From: JAEUJM01 sp041918615
GTDB taxonomy: Bacteria > Actinomycetota > Acidimicrobiia > Acidimicrobiales > DATDAH01
NCBI GenBank assembly: GCA_041918615.1
Contig: JAYRVH010000054.1
Coordinates: 1 to 64,000, forward strand
DNA length: 64,000 nucleotides
Direction of reading: 5' to 3'
The position numbers were made by a program, and so were the translations under genes. The notes beneath the pieces were generated by a model. That model saw only the letters and a list, made by a program, of their open reading frames with translations, was not told where the DNA came from and did not search any database. Shown here in pieces: positions 38,943-48,746 of this stretch (the stretch's first letter is position 1; the number at the start of each line of letters is the position of its first letter).

Positions 38943-41481
38943 ATGCGGGACGCTCAGCCAGGCACCCCTCCACAAGGAGCCGGAGCACCCACGTCGCAGC
39001 AGCCGAGCACCCAACCGGTGACGGCCGACTGGCACGCCGCCGCCGTGGCCACGTCGCCCGGCGGCATCGCCGTGTTCGACTTCACCGGGCGCGTCATGGA
39101 CGCGAACCCTGCCTTCGCCGCCCAGGTCGAGCGGCCCTCGGGCCAGGCGCGCGAGATGAACCTGCTCGACATCGTGGTGCCCGACCACCGACAGGCAACC
39201 CTCGAGCGCCTCGAGGCGGCCCGTGCCGGTACCTGCTCGACCATCAGTCTCGAGTTCCGGATCGCCACCGAATCCGGCCGGATCCGCCATGTCGCCGGTG
39301 ATGCCGCCGTGCTCCAGGACGACGCCGGTCAGCCGGTCGCCGCCATGGCCCACACACGCGACGTCACCGACGAGCGCCAGGCACTCGACACGTTGCGCCG
39401 CGCCGAAGAGCAACTCGACGCCATCTCCACGGGGACCGCGCTCGTCACCTTCACCTTCGACCTCGACGGCGCCGTGCGCACCTGGAGCCCCGCCGCGGCC
39501 CGGGCCTTCGGCTGGCCCGTCGAACGGGTGCTCGGCCGACGCGTGCCGATCAGCGGCTTCGCCGACCCCTGGGACGGACGGGTCGAGCCCTTCACCGGGG
39601 ACGAGCTCGCGAACCTCGAGCTCTCGGGTCATCGCCCCGACGGCACGGCCTTCCGTTGCCGGGTGTCGCTCGCACCGGTGCTCGATCAGCGCAAGCAGCG
39701 CATCGCCACCTTCGTCGTGATGAACGATGCCGGACGGATCCACCCCGCAGATCGGTCGGCACGGGACGACGACCCCTTCCGCATGCTCATACACAAGATC
39801 GCTGACACGGTGACGGTGATCGACGCGGAGGGCAACCTCCTCTACAGCACGAGCGAGATGAAGGAGATCCTGGGGTACCCGCCCGAGTTCTGGGACGAGC
39901 GCAGCGCCTTCGACCTCGCCCACCCCGACGACATCGACCAGGCCAACGCCCTCCTGCGGCGCGTCGTCGAGACACCTGGGCTCAGCCAGACCGGCGAGTT
40001 CCGGGCCCGGCGTGCCGACGGGCACTGGGAGGCAATCGAGTTCACCGGGATGAACCTGCTCCACGACCCTGACGTCGCCGGCATCATCGTCACGACCCGC
40101 AACATCTCCGACCGCCCGCCCGCCCACCGTCTGTCCTCGAGCCACCACGAGGTGCTCGAGCTCGGGGCCCGGCTCGCCCACCACGTCATGCACGACGGGC
40201 TGACCGGCCTGCCGAACCGCTCACTGCTGGTCGACCGGATCGACCAGGCGCTCGCGCGCACCGCCAGCCCGTCCGGGGCCGGCGGAGCAGGCGGAGCAGG
40301 CGCGGCCGTCCTGCTCATCGACCTCGACCGCTTCAGGGTGGTCAACGACAGCCTCGGGCACCCCGCCGGCGACCAGCTGCTCGTGCGGGTCGCCGTGCGC
40401 CTCGAGCAGGTCGTCGGCTCCGAGGGCGCGATCCTCGGACGCTTCGGCGGCGACGAGTTCGTCGTGGTCATCGACCGGCCGACCGACCTGGACGCGGCGC
40501 GCGAACTGGCCTCGCACCTCCACGGTGCCCTCGCCGAGCCGTTCTCCTTCGGCGGCGGCGAAGCCCTGCTCTCCATGAGCGTGGGGATCGCCCTCGCGGG
40601 CCCCAACGACGACAGCGACAGCCTGCGCAGCCATGTACCAGGCCAAGGACAAGGGCGGCGACGGGGTCGAGGTCTTCGACGACGCCCTCCGCGTGCGCAT
40701 GCTCGACCGACTGCACTTCGAGAACGATCTGCGCCAGGCCTTCGCCGACCGGGACCTCACCCTCTCGTACCAGCCGACCGTCTCCCTCGAGAGCGGGCGG
40801 GTGGTCGGTGTCGAGGCGCTGCTGCGCTGGACCCACGCCGAGCGGGGCGTGGTGGGCCCGGGCCAGTTCGTGCCCGTGGCCGAGGAGTCGGGGCTCATCG
40901 TGCCCCTGGGCGCCTGGGTGCTCAACGAGGCGCTCCGCCAGGCCGCGGCCTGGTTGCGGGCCGTCCCCGGCCACCCGCACTTCCTGTTGTCGGTGAACCT
41001 GTCCCCCCGCCAGTTGGCCTCGCCCGACCTCGTCCCGATGCTGCGCCGGCTCCTCAGGCGTCACCGCTGGCCGGCGGAGTTCCTCGCCCTCGAGCTCACC
41101 GAGAACGTCCTGATGACCGACCTCGACACGTCCGAGAAGGTGCTCCGGTCGCTGAAGGACATCGGGGTGCGCCTGGCCATCGACGACTTCGGCACCGGCT
41201 ACTCGTCGCTCAGCTACCTCGAGCGCTTCCCGTTCGACATCGTCAAGATCGACCGTTCGTTCGTCGAAGGGCTCGGGTCCACCGGCGGGGGCCTGGCCAT
41301 CACCGCCGCGGTGGTGCTGATGGCCCGGTCACTCGATCTCGTCACCGTGGCCGAGGGCGTCGAGACCAAGGGCCAGACCGCCGTCCTGCAGAGCCTCGGC
41401 TGCGACTGGGCCCAGGGCTATCACTTCGCCCGCCCGCTGCCGCCGATCGAGGCCGGCGCCCTGCTCAACACCACCCTGTAG
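38943..41481 (+). pseudogene. PAS-GGDEF-EAL gene with internal frameshift deletion
   Basis: Frame one encodes three PAS-like domains (about residues 30-140, 150-260, 285-400) and a GGDEF domain with intact GRFGGDEFVVV up to LAGPNDDSDSLRS at about 40630. The conserved LLRDADxAMYxAK then loses its DADA part, and reading resumes one frame over at ATG 40633 (MYQAKDKGGDGVEVFD) into a complete EAL domain (EALLRW, ELTENVLM, IDDFGTGYSSL). The pattern fits loss of about 14 bp. Either the gene is broken, or it is now two proteins with the EAL part starting at 40633, which lacks a ribosome site. Confidence 0.75.
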
Positions 41482-41500
41482 TACCGGGAGGCCCCGGGGC

Positions 41501-42559
41501 TCAGGTGGGCGACAGCCGGTACAGCAGGTCTTCGAGGAGGAGGGCCTCGTTCGGGTTGCGCACCAGTGCCTCCGCGGCCGCCTGGATGGCGTCGAGGGCG
41601 CCCAGTTGCTCGTCGGGTCGACGCGACCCGACCAGCTCGTCGCGGTACCGGCGAGCGAGCGTGGCCAGGCCGAATCGAACCTCGTCGCTGCGGGCACGCC
41701 GCACCTCACGCTTGTGCTGCGCTTCCATCTGGGCCGCTCCGGAGCCCCGCTGGCCGTAGCGCTCGATCTGGGCGTCGAGGGCGGCGACCTCGACAGCGTG
41801 CCGGGCGGCGAGCGGTGCATGGGCCCGGTCGATCAGCTCCCGAAGGCCGGTCACCGTGGTCATCACCGCGGCACCGCTGCCGTCGAGCCGGTCGGGCACC
41901 GCGTGCCATGCCGCCCGACGCGCCTCCAACTCGGGATCGGTGGCGAGCAACCGTGCCCGCTCGAGGTCGCCACCGGCGGCTCGGGCCGCGCCCTCCGCGG
42001 CAACGGCGTCCACCCCCTCCGCGACGAGGCGCTCGACGACGAGGCTCTCGGCCACCGGGTGGAACTCGATGCGCACCGCCCGTGACGCGATGGTGACGAG
42101 CTCGGGCGGCACGTCGTCGGCCAGGATGACGAAGACCGTGGACGGCGGCGGCTCCTCGATGGTCTTCAACAGCTTGGGCGCCACCGTGCTGACCTTGTGG
42201 AACTCGCACAGCACGAGCACCTTGCGATTGCCCTCGACGGGCGAGCGCACGGCCGCCCTGCCGATCACGGCGGCCTCTTCTTCGCGGAGCGAGGCGCCGG
42301 TGGGCACGAAGACGGTGAGGTCGGGATGCTGCTCGGCCAGGGCGAGCCTGCGGTGGCGGGCGGCGTCCTCGCCGGTGCTGCCCAAAGCCAGGAGGTCGGC
42401 CGCGAATGCCCGAGCGGCCGCCCGGCGCCCACTTCCCGTCGGCCCCACGAAGAGATAGGCGTGGACGGGCGCGGCCACCGACGCCCGGAGCTGCGCGACG
42501 GCCCGGTCCTGGCCCAACACCTCGCTCCACCCGTCGACCACGGGCGCGGGGACGCTCAC
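41501..42559 (-). CDS. holB: DNA polymerase III delta-prime subunit
   Basis: A 352-residue clamp-loader subunit. The P-loop-like sequence is FVGPTGSGRRAAAR, with Arg replacing the Walker A Lys, and the region that usually carries the zinc-binding Cys residues (before AEQHPDLTVF) has none. Sensor region LLKTIEEPPPSTVFVILAD is typical. GTG 42559 overlaps tmk (GTGA). topA-tmk-holB is a conserved order in actinobacteria. As in other delta-prime proteins, ATP binding is probably not required. Confidence 0.88.
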   Translation of the reverse strand: MSVPAPVVDGWSEVLGQDRAVAQLRASVAAPVHAYLFVGPTGSGRRAAARAFAADLLALGSTGEDAARHRRLALAEQHPDLTVFVPTGASLREEEAAVIGRAAVRSPVEGNRKVLVLCEFHKVSTVAPKLLKTIEEPPPSTVFVILADDVPPELVTIASRAVRIEFHPVAESLVVERLVAEGVDAVAAEGAARAAGGDLERARLLATDPELEARRAAWHAVPDRLDGSGAAVMTTVTGLRELIDRAHAPLAARHAVEVAALDAQIERYGQRGSGAAQMEAQHKREVRRARSDEVRFGLATLARRYRDELVGSRRPDEQLGALDAIQAAAEALVRNPNEALLLEDLLYRLSPT

Positions 42560-43194
42560 CGCACCTCGCCTTCGCCCGTGGAAGCGCCAGGGCCCGGAGC
42601 CAGAGCCCGCTGCACGACGACCCACACCCGTTCGGCCACATCGTCAACCTCGCCGGTGCCGTCGACCACCACCCAGCGATCGGGGTCCGCGGCGGCGAGC
42701 GACAAGAAGCCCGCGACCACCAGCCGGTGGAAGCCGCCGCCCACTTCCTCCATGCGGTCACGCTCGTCGCCCAGGCGGGCCTCGGCGACGGCCTCGGGCA
42801 CGTCCAGCAGCACCACCAGGTCGGGCCACAGGCCGTCGGTCGCCCACCGCGACAACCACTCGACCTCGTCGAGCGGAAGGCCGCGGCCGTAGCTCTGGTA
42901 GGCGAGCGACGAGCCCGCGAACCGGTCGGTGACCACGGTGCGTCCGGCGGCGAGCGCAGGGCGGATCACCTCGGCCACGTGCTGGGCCCGATCGGCCGCC
43001 ATCAGCAGCGCCTCGGCGCGGTGACCCATCTCCTCGTTGCCGGGGTCGAGCACCAGGGCCCGGATGCGGCCGCCGATGGCTGTGCCGCCCGGCTCCCGGG
43101 TGAGCACGGCGTCGAGCCGCTCGGCCAGCCGGGCCGCCTGGGTGGACTTTCCCGTCCCCTCGCCCCCCTCGAACGCGATCAGCACGCCGGGCAC
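42556..43194 (-). CDS. tmk: Thymidylate kinase
   Basis: A 212-residue enzyme phosphorylating dTMP to dTDP. P-loop FEGGEGTGKSTQAARLAERL, the TREPGGT motif, VVTDRFAGSSLAYQSYGRGL and LLDVPEAVAEAR are intact. GTG 43194 lies 1 bp after the topA stop; the long basic frame upstream is the reverse reading of the topA lysine tail. Confidence 0.95.
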   Translation of the reverse strand: MPGVLIAFEGGEGTGKSTQAARLAERLDAVLTREPGGTAIGGRIRALVLDPGNEEMGHRAEALLMAADRAQHVAEVIRPALAAGRTVVTDRFAGSSLAYQSYGRGLPLDEVEWLSRWATDGLWPDLVVLLDVPEAVAEARLGDERDRMEEVGGGFHRLVVAGFLSLAAADPDRWVVVDGTGEVDDVAERVWVVVQRALAPGPGASTGEGEVR

Positions 43195-43195
43195 G

Positions 43196-45913
43196 TCAGG
43201 TGGGTCTCTTGGCCGCGGCCTTGCGCTTGGCCGGGGCCTTCTTCGCGCTCTTCCTCTTGGCCGGGGCCTTCTTCTTGGCCGCAGCCTTCTTCTTGGTGGC
43301 CTTCTTCTTCTTGGCCGGGCCACGGGCCCGGCGGTCGGCCAGGAGCTCGCTGGCCCGCTCGATCGTGATCTCCTCGACCGTGTCGCCCTTGCGGAGCGAC
43401 GCGTTGCTCTCACCATCGGTGACGTAGGGCCCGAAGCGCCCGTCCTTCAAGACGACGGGCAGATCGGTGGCCGGATCGACACCCACCTCGCGCAGCGGCG
43501 CCGCTGCGGTCTGGCCCCGGCCGCGCTTGGGCTCGGCCAGTATCTTCAGGCAGTCCTCGAGGGTGACCGTGAACAGCTGGTCCTCGGTCTGGAGGCTTCG
43601 GCTGTCGTTCGCCTTCTTGAGGTAGGGCCCGTAGCGGCCATTCTGCACCGTGATCTCGACGCCGTCGGCGGGGTCGGCGCCCACCACCCGGGGCAGGCTC
43701 AACAGCCGCAGCGCCTCGTCGAGCGTGATGGTGTCGAGGCTCATGTCCTTGAACAGCGATGCCGTGCGAGGCTTGGCCCCGCCGTCGACCAGTTCGCCGA
43801 GCTGGACGTACGGGCCGAATCGCCCCGCCTTGGCCAACACGGGGAACCCGGTCCCGGGGTCGACGCCGACCTCGCGGTCCCCACTCGGCGCGTCGAGCAG
43901 CTCATTGGCGCGATCGAGGGTGAGCTCGTCGGGCACGATGTCGTCGGGGATGCTGACGGTCTGTTCCTCGCCGCCCGGCTCACCGGCAGTGACGGGCGCT
44001 GCTTCGGTCCGGGCCAGGTAGGGGCCGAACTTGCCGACGCGGGCCACGATCGACCGCCCCTCGCCGTCGATCCCCAGCGGGATCGAGCTCACCGCCCGCG
44101 CGTCGATGTCCCCCAATCGCTCGGACACCATGGTCTTCAGCCCGGGAGCACCATTGCCGAAGTAGAAGTTGCTCAGCCACGGGACGGCCTCGGCGGTGCC
44201 GTCGGCGATGCTGTCGAGGTCGTCCTCCATGCGGGCGGTGAACGCGTAGTCGACCAGGTCGGGGAAGTGCGTCTCGAGCAGCGTGACGACGGCGAAGGCG
44301 GTGAACGACGGGACGAGCGCGCTGCCCTTCTTCCAGACGTACTCGCGGTCGATGATCGTGGTGATCGTGGCCGCGTAGGTGGAGGGACGGCCCACGCCCA
44401 GCTCCTCGAGGCGGCGCACGAGTGAGGCCTCGGTGAAGCGCGCCGGGGGTTGGGTCTCGTGGCCCTTGGGCTCGAGGCGCTCGGCGGTGAGGCGCCCGCC
44501 CTCGACGAGCGGCGGCAGGATCCTGTCCTTGTCCTCGAGCTCGCTGTCGGGGTCGTCGCTGCCCTCGACGTAGGCCCGAAGGAAGCCGGGGAACAGGATC
44601 GTGCGGCCCGACGCGGAGAACTCGGCATCGCGGCCCGCCGACGAGGTGGCACCGAGTCGCACCGACATCGACTCGCCGCGGGCGTCGGTCATCTGCGACG
44701 CCACCGTGCGCGCCCAGATCAGCTCGTAGAGGCGGAAGCTGTCGTTGTCGAGTTGGCTGCGCAGCTGCTCGGGGGTGCGGAACGAGTCGCCCGCGGGTCG
44801 GATGGCCTCGTGTGCCTCCTGGGCGTTCTTCACCTTGCGGGTGTAACGGCGGGGCGTGTCGGGCAGGTAGTCCTTGCCGTACTTCTCCAGGATCTGGGTG
44901 CGCGCCGCGTTGAGGGCCGCGTCGGACAGCGTGGTGCTGTCGGTGCGCATGTAGGTGATGTGCCCGTTCTCGTAGAGCCGTTGGGCGATGGCCATGGCGC
45001 GCGACGACGAGAACCGCAGCTTGCGGCCCGCCTCCTGTTGCAGGGTGGAGGTCATGAACGGCGGCGCCGGCTTGCGGGTGTAGGGCTTGGCCTCCACCGA
45101 GCGCACCGAGAACGAAGCGCCCTCGAGCTCTGCCACCAGGGTCGTCGCCCCGTCCCGGTCGAGCACCAGCACGTCGGTCGAGGTGACCGAGCCCGACTCG
45201 TCGAAGTCGCGTCCCGATGCCACACGCGCGCCGTCGACGGCAACGAGCGTCGCGTCGAATTCGTCGAGACCGCCCTCGGGCGAGAAGGTGCCGTCGATGT
45301 CCCAGTAGCCGGCGGCGTTGAAGCGCATCCGTGCACGCTCACGCTCGACCACCAGGCGCGTGGCCACGCTCTGGACCCTGCCGGCCGACAAGCCGGTGCG
45401 GATCTTCTTCCAGAGCACGGGTGAGACCTCGTAGCCGAAGAGGCGATCGAGGATGCGACGGGCCTCCTGGGCGTCGACCAGGCGCCGGTCGAGGTCACGC
45501 GGCTCGTCGATGGCCCGCTGGATCGCCTCGGGCGTGATCTCGTGGAAGACCATCCGGCGCACCGGCACCCGGGGGTTGAGCACCTCGAGCAGATGCCACG
45601 CGATGGCCTCGCCTTCGCGGTCCTCATCCGTCGCGAGAAAGACCTCGTCCGCATCCTTGAGCGCCCGCTTCAGGTCGCGGACCACGTCCTTCTTGCCTGG
45701 CGAAACCACATAGAGCGGCTTGAAGTCGTTGTCGACATCGACGCCCAACCTGGCCCAGGGCTCGCCCTTGAAGGCGGCGGGCACGTCGGCCGCCTTCTGG
45801 GGCAGGTCGCGCACGTGGCCCACCGAGGACTCCACGACGTAGCCGTCGCCGAGATAGCCGGCGATTGTGCGCGCTTTGGCGGGAGACTCGACGATCACGA
45901 GACGGGAGGTCAC
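43196..45913 (-). CDS. topA: DNA topoisomerase I
   Basis: A 905-residue type IA topoisomerase relaxing negative supercoils. TOPRIM (RLVIVESPAKARTIAGYL, ATDEDREGEAIAWHL), catalytic Tyr321 in GHITYMRTDST, and ARFTEASLVRRLEELGVGRPS are present. Four actinobacterial C-terminal topo repeats follow (GRFGPYVQLGE, GRYGPYLKK, GRFGPYVTDGE), with no zinc fingers. The tail from about 865 is Lys/Ala-rich, typical of mycobacterial TopA and used for DNA binding. GTG 45913. Confidence 0.97.
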   Translation of the reverse strand: MTSRLVIVESPAKARTIAGYLGDGYVVESSVGHVRDLPQKAADVPAAFKGEPWARLGVDVDNDFKPLYVVSPGKKDVVRDLKRALKDADEVFLATDEDREGEAIAWHLLEVLNPRVPVRRMVFHEITPEAIQRAIDEPRDLDRRLVDAQEARRILDRLFGYEVSPVLWKKIRTGLSAGRVQSVATRLVVERERARMRFNAAGYWDIDGTFSPEGGLDEFDATLVAVDGARVASGRDFDESGSVTSTDVLVLDRDGATTLVAELEGASFSVRSVEAKPYTRKPAPPFMTSTLQQEAGRKLRFSSSRAMAIAQRLYENGHITYMRTDSTTLSDAALNAARTQILEKYGKDYLPDTPRRYTRKVKNAQEAHEAIRPAGDSFRTPEQLRSQLDNDSFRLYELIWARTVASQMTDARGESMSVRLGATSSAGRDAEFSASGRTILFPGFLRAYVEGSDDPDSELEDKDRILPPLVEGGRLTAERLEPKGHETQPPARFTEASLVRRLEELGVGRPSTYAATITTIIDREYVWKKGSALVPSFTAFAVVTLLETHFPDLVDYAFTARMEDDLDSIADGTAEAVPWLSNFYFGNGAPGLKTMVSERLGDIDARAVSSIPLGIDGEGRSIVARVGKFGPYLARTEAAPVTAGEPGGEEQTVSIPDDIVPDELTLDRANELLDAPSGDREVGVDPGTGFPVLAKAGRFGPYVQLGELVDGGAKPRTASLFKDMSLDTITLDEALRLLSLPRVVGADPADGVEITVQNGRYGPYLKKANDSRSLQTEDQLFTVTLEDCLKILAEPKRGRGQTAAAPLREVGVDPATDLPVVLKDGRFGPYVTDGESNASLRKGDTVEEITIERASELLADRRARGPAKKKKATKKKAAAKKKAPAKRKSAKKAPAKRKAAAKRPT

Positions 45914-45919
45914 GAGCGC

Positions 45920-45950
45920 AAGGTAAGGACGCCTTCCCTACCGGTGTCAA
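45920..45950 (-). promoter_or_regulatory. Putative topA promoter
   Basis: A perfect TTGACA (45945-45950) and TACCTT (45920-45925) with a long 19-bp spacer, the latter 6 nt before GTG 45913. Long spacers are known in supercoiling-sensitive promoters. Confidence 0.45.
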
Positions 45951-45972
45951 CACCGCGTTCCCGTGGGCCTCC

Positions 45973-45978
45973 TAGATT
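45973..45978 (+). promoter_or_regulatory. -10 box TAGATT, leaderless promoter
   Basis: TAGATT followed by 7 nt and ATG 45986, divergent from topA. Confidence 0.5.
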
Positions 45979-45985
45979 GACCGCC

Positions 45986-47197
45986 ATGGACTTCGCCCTC
46001 AGCCCCACGGCCCAGGCCCTCCAGGAACGCCTTCTGGCGTTCATGGACGACCACGTCTACCCCGCCGAGGCCGTGTGGGAAGACCAGATGTCGGCCTCGG
46101 GCGACCCGCACTTCCACGCCCCGATCGTCGAGGACCTGAAGACCGAGGCGCGGGCCCAGGGCCTCTGGAACCTCTTCCTCCCCCACAAGACCCAGTGGAC
46201 CGACGGGCTCTCCAACGTCGACTACGCGCCGCTCGCCGAGATCCTCGGGCGCAGCCACATCGCCTCCGAGGCCCTGAACTGCTCGGCGCCCGACACCGGC
46301 AACATGGAGATCCTCACGATGTTCGGCACCCCCGTCCAGCAGGAGCAGTGGCTGCAGCCCCTGCTCGAGGGCGAGATCCGGTCTTGCTTCGCCATGACCG
46401 AGCCCGCGGTCGCCAGCTCGGACGCCACCAACATCTCGTGCCGCATCGAGCGCCAGGGCGACGAGTACGCGATCAACGGGCGCAAGTGGTGGATCTCCGG
46501 CGCGGCCACCGACCGCTGCAAGGTCGCCATCCTGATGGGCAAGACCGACCCAGACGCCTCACCCCATCGCCAGCAGTCGATGGTGCTCGTGCCCCTCGAC
46601 ACCCCCGGCCTCACCATCGTCCGCGACCTCCCCGTGTTCGGCTACAACGACCAGGAGGGCCACTGCGAGCTGCTCTTCGAGGACTGCCGCGTGCCCGCCG
46701 GCAACCTGCTCGGCGAAGAGGGCGGCGGCTTCGCCATCGCACAGGCCCGCCTGGGCCCGGGCCGCATCCACCACTGCATGCGGGCCATCGGCGCGGCCGA
46801 GCGGGCGCTCGAGGCCATGTGCCGGCGGGTCCAGGCCCGTGTCGCGTTCGGCAAGAAGCTGGCCGAACAGGGCGTGATCCAGGAGTGGATCGCCGACTCG
46901 CGCATCGAGATCGAACAGGCCCGCCTCCTCACCATGAAGACGGCCTGGCTCATGGACACCGTGGGCAACAAGGGCGCCCGTGTCGAGGTGTCGGCCATCA
47001 AGGTGGCGGTGCCCAACATGGCCCTGCGGGTGATCGACCGGGCCATCCAGGCCCACGGTGCCGGCGGCGTGTCCCAGGACTTCCCCCTGGCGTCGATGTA
47101 CGCGCACATCCGCACCCTCCGACTGGCCGACGGACCCGACGAGGTGCACCGCATGACCATCGCCCGCCGTGAGCTCCGGCGGTACGAGTCGGTGTAG
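45986..47197 (+). CDS. Acyl-CoA dehydrogenase
   Basis: A 403-residue FAD-dependent dehydrogenase. It has an N-terminal helical domain, the FAD signature CFAMTEPAVASSDATNISC, middle beta domain (GRKWWISGAA), and C-terminal helical domain with RLGPGRIHHCMRAIGAAERAL and AIQAHGAGGVSQDFPLA, ending DEVHRMTIARRELR. Catalytic base usual for the ACAD10/11-like branch (Asp in ADGPDEVH). It acts in fatty-acid or branched acyl-CoA oxidation; chain specificity not readable. It stands alone, convergent with nhaA. Confidence 0.94.
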   Translation: MDFALSPTAQALQERLLAFMDDHVYPAEAVWEDQMSASGDPHFHAPIVEDLKTEARAQGLWNLFLPHKTQWTDGLSNVDYAPLAEILGRSHIASEALNCSAPDTGNMEILTMFGTPVQQEQWLQPLLEGEIRSCFAMTEPAVASSDATNISCRIERQGDEYAINGRKWWISGAATDRCKVAILMGKTDPDASPHRQQSMVLVPLDTPGLTIVRDLPVFGYNDQEGHCELLFEDCRVPAGNLLGEEGGGFAIAQARLGPGRIHHCMRAIGAAERALEAMCRRVQARVAFGKKLAEQGVIQEWIADSRIEIEQARLLTMKTAWLMDTVGNKGARVEVSAIKVAVPNMALRVIDRAIQAHGAGGVSQDFPLASMYAHIRTLRLADGPDEVHRMTIARRELRRYESV

Positions 47198-47260
47198 GCC
47201 TGCCCGCTTCGGGCCTGCGGCGTCGGGGTCCACGCCCAGCTCGCCTGATCCGTCGTTTGC

Positions 47261-47297
47261 GAGGCAATGCCGGTCGGTTTCCGACCGCCATTGCCTC
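47261..47297. terminator. 37-nt palindrome with GAGGCAA/TTGCCTC arms (second copy)
   Basis: GAGGCAATG, one mismatch, CGGTCGG, TTT loop, CCGACCG, mismatch, CATTGCCTC. It lies between convergent genes and includes the nhaA stop codon. Length, loop size, mismatch and outer arms match the element at 26476-26512. Confidence 0.7.
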
Positions 47298-48648
47298 AGG
47301 TTCGGCGGGTGTCCTTGGCCGCCAGCTTTCGGGGGTAGTGGTAGTGGCTGGCGGTGCTGAGGATGAGGAAGCCGATGACCGCAGCCAGGGCGCTGGCGAG
47401 GAGGATGGCGAGCTTGGCGTCGGCCTGGAGCAGGGGGTCGTCGAAGGCCAGGTCGGTGATGAAGAGCGACACGCTGAAGCCGATGCCGGCGACCGCGGCG
47501 ATGCCGATGACCTGCGACCAGCGGACGCCCTCGGGCAGGTCGACCCCCGGCAGGCGGGTGGCCAGCCAGGCAAAGGTGGTGATGCCGACGAGCTTGCCCA
47601 CGACCAGGCCGGCGACGATGCCCACCAGGACGGGCGACACATCTCGCATGGGGCCGGCCGTGAGCGGGACGCCGGCATTGGCCAGGGCGAAGACCGGGAT
47701 GATCAGGAAGCTGGTCCACGGGTGCAACGCGTGCTCGATGCGCTCCGCCGGCGAGACCGACTCCCTGATCAGCCGAGCCGTGCGGTGGACGTCCTCGGCC
47801 TTGAGGTCGTCGCGTCCCTCGAGCTCGTCGACGATGGCCTCGGCCTCGAACTCCTTCTGGAACGGCTTCGCGGGGGTGAGCAGGCCGAGGATGACACCGG
47901 CGATGGTGGCGTGCACCCCCGACTCGAACATCGACAGCCACAGGGCGGACCCCAGGGCGACGTACACCGGCAGGTATCGAACGTGGGCCCGCCGCAGCAA
48001 CACGACCGCGAGCGACAGGACCACGGCGTCGGCGAGCCAGCCCAGGCTCACCGTCTCGGTGTAGAAGACGGCGATGACGACGATGGCGCCGATGTCGTCG
48101 ACGATGGCGAGGGTCAGCAGGAAGACCTTGAGCCGTGGCGGCACCCGGCTGCCGAACACGGCCACCAGCGCGAGCGCGAAGGCGATGTCGGTGGCCATGG
48201 GGATGCCCCAGCCGTCCGCCCCGACGCCGCCGGCGTTGACGGCCAGGAAGATGGCCGCGGGCACGATCATCCCGCCCAGGGCCGCGATGCCGGGCAGCAC
48301 CGCCGCTGACCGCTCGCGCAGCTCGCCGGCCACGAGCTCGCGCTTGATCTCGAGGCCGACCACGAAGAAGAAGATGGCCATCAGGCCGTCGTTCACCCAG
48401 TGGGTGAGGTCGTCGGTGATGGAGAAGTTGCCGACGGTGACCGAGATCTCGGTGTGCCAGAAGTCGACGTAGGACTGGTCCCAGGGAGAGTTGGCCCACA
48501 CCAGCGCCACCACGGTCGCGGCGAGGAGGAAGACCCCGCCGGCAGCCTCGATCTCGAGGAACGAGGCCAGCGGCCGCCCCAACGCCCGGGCGAGGGGGCG
48601 GTCGGACTCCAGCCAGGTCGCTCGAAACGGGGTGGACCTCGTGGACAC
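47296..48648 (-). CDS. nhaA: Na+/H+ antiporter NhaA
   Basis: A 450-residue antiporter with about 12 membrane helices. The ion-binding aspartates are in MATDIAFALAL and LAIVDDIGAIVVIAVFYT; FFFVVGLEIKREL and HPWTSFLIIPVFALANAG are conserved blocks. CAGGAG seven bases before GTG 48648 fixes the start. It moves Na+ or Li+ out for H+, for pH and salt homeostasis. The cytoplasmic loop around residues 255-290 is acidic and longer than in E. coli. Confidence 0.95.
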   Translation of the reverse strand: MSTRSTPFRATWLESDRPLARALGRPLASFLEIEAAGGVFLLAATVVALVWANSPWDQSYVDFWHTEISVTVGNFSITDDLTHWVNDGLMAIFFFVVGLEIKRELVAGELRERSAAVLPGIAALGGMIVPAAIFLAVNAGGVGADGWGIPMATDIAFALALVAVFGSRVPPRLKVFLLTLAIVDDIGAIVVIAVFYTETVSLGWLADAVVLSLAVVLLRRAHVRYLPVYVALGSALWLSMFESGVHATIAGVILGLLTPAKPFQKEFEAEAIVDELEGRDDLKAEDVHRTARLIRESVSPAERIEHALHPWTSFLIIPVFALANAGVPLTAGPMRDVSPVLVGIVAGLVVGKLVGITTFAWLATRLPGVDLPEGVRWSQVIGIAAVAGIGFSVSLFITDLAFDDPLLQADAKLAILLASALAAVIGFLILSTASHYHYPRKLAAKDTRRT

Positions 48649-48746
48649 GTTCGACTCCTGGGCAGCGGGTGGCGTCTGCCGACCAGGCTTCCCGGCGCTC
48701 CCGCTCCCAGGTTAGGGCACCCACGCCGTCGCGGGGACGCCGTGGG

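Noticed and set aside
41484..41497. Short CCGGG/CCCGG hairpin between the EAL end and holB
   Set aside because: Only 5 bp of stem in GC-rich DNA, too weak to call a terminator.
40633..41759. Continuation of the first PAS-GGDEF frame past 40640
   Set aside because: It becomes Arg/Pro-rich and crosses the EAL domain and holB out of frame; family residues continue in the other frame.
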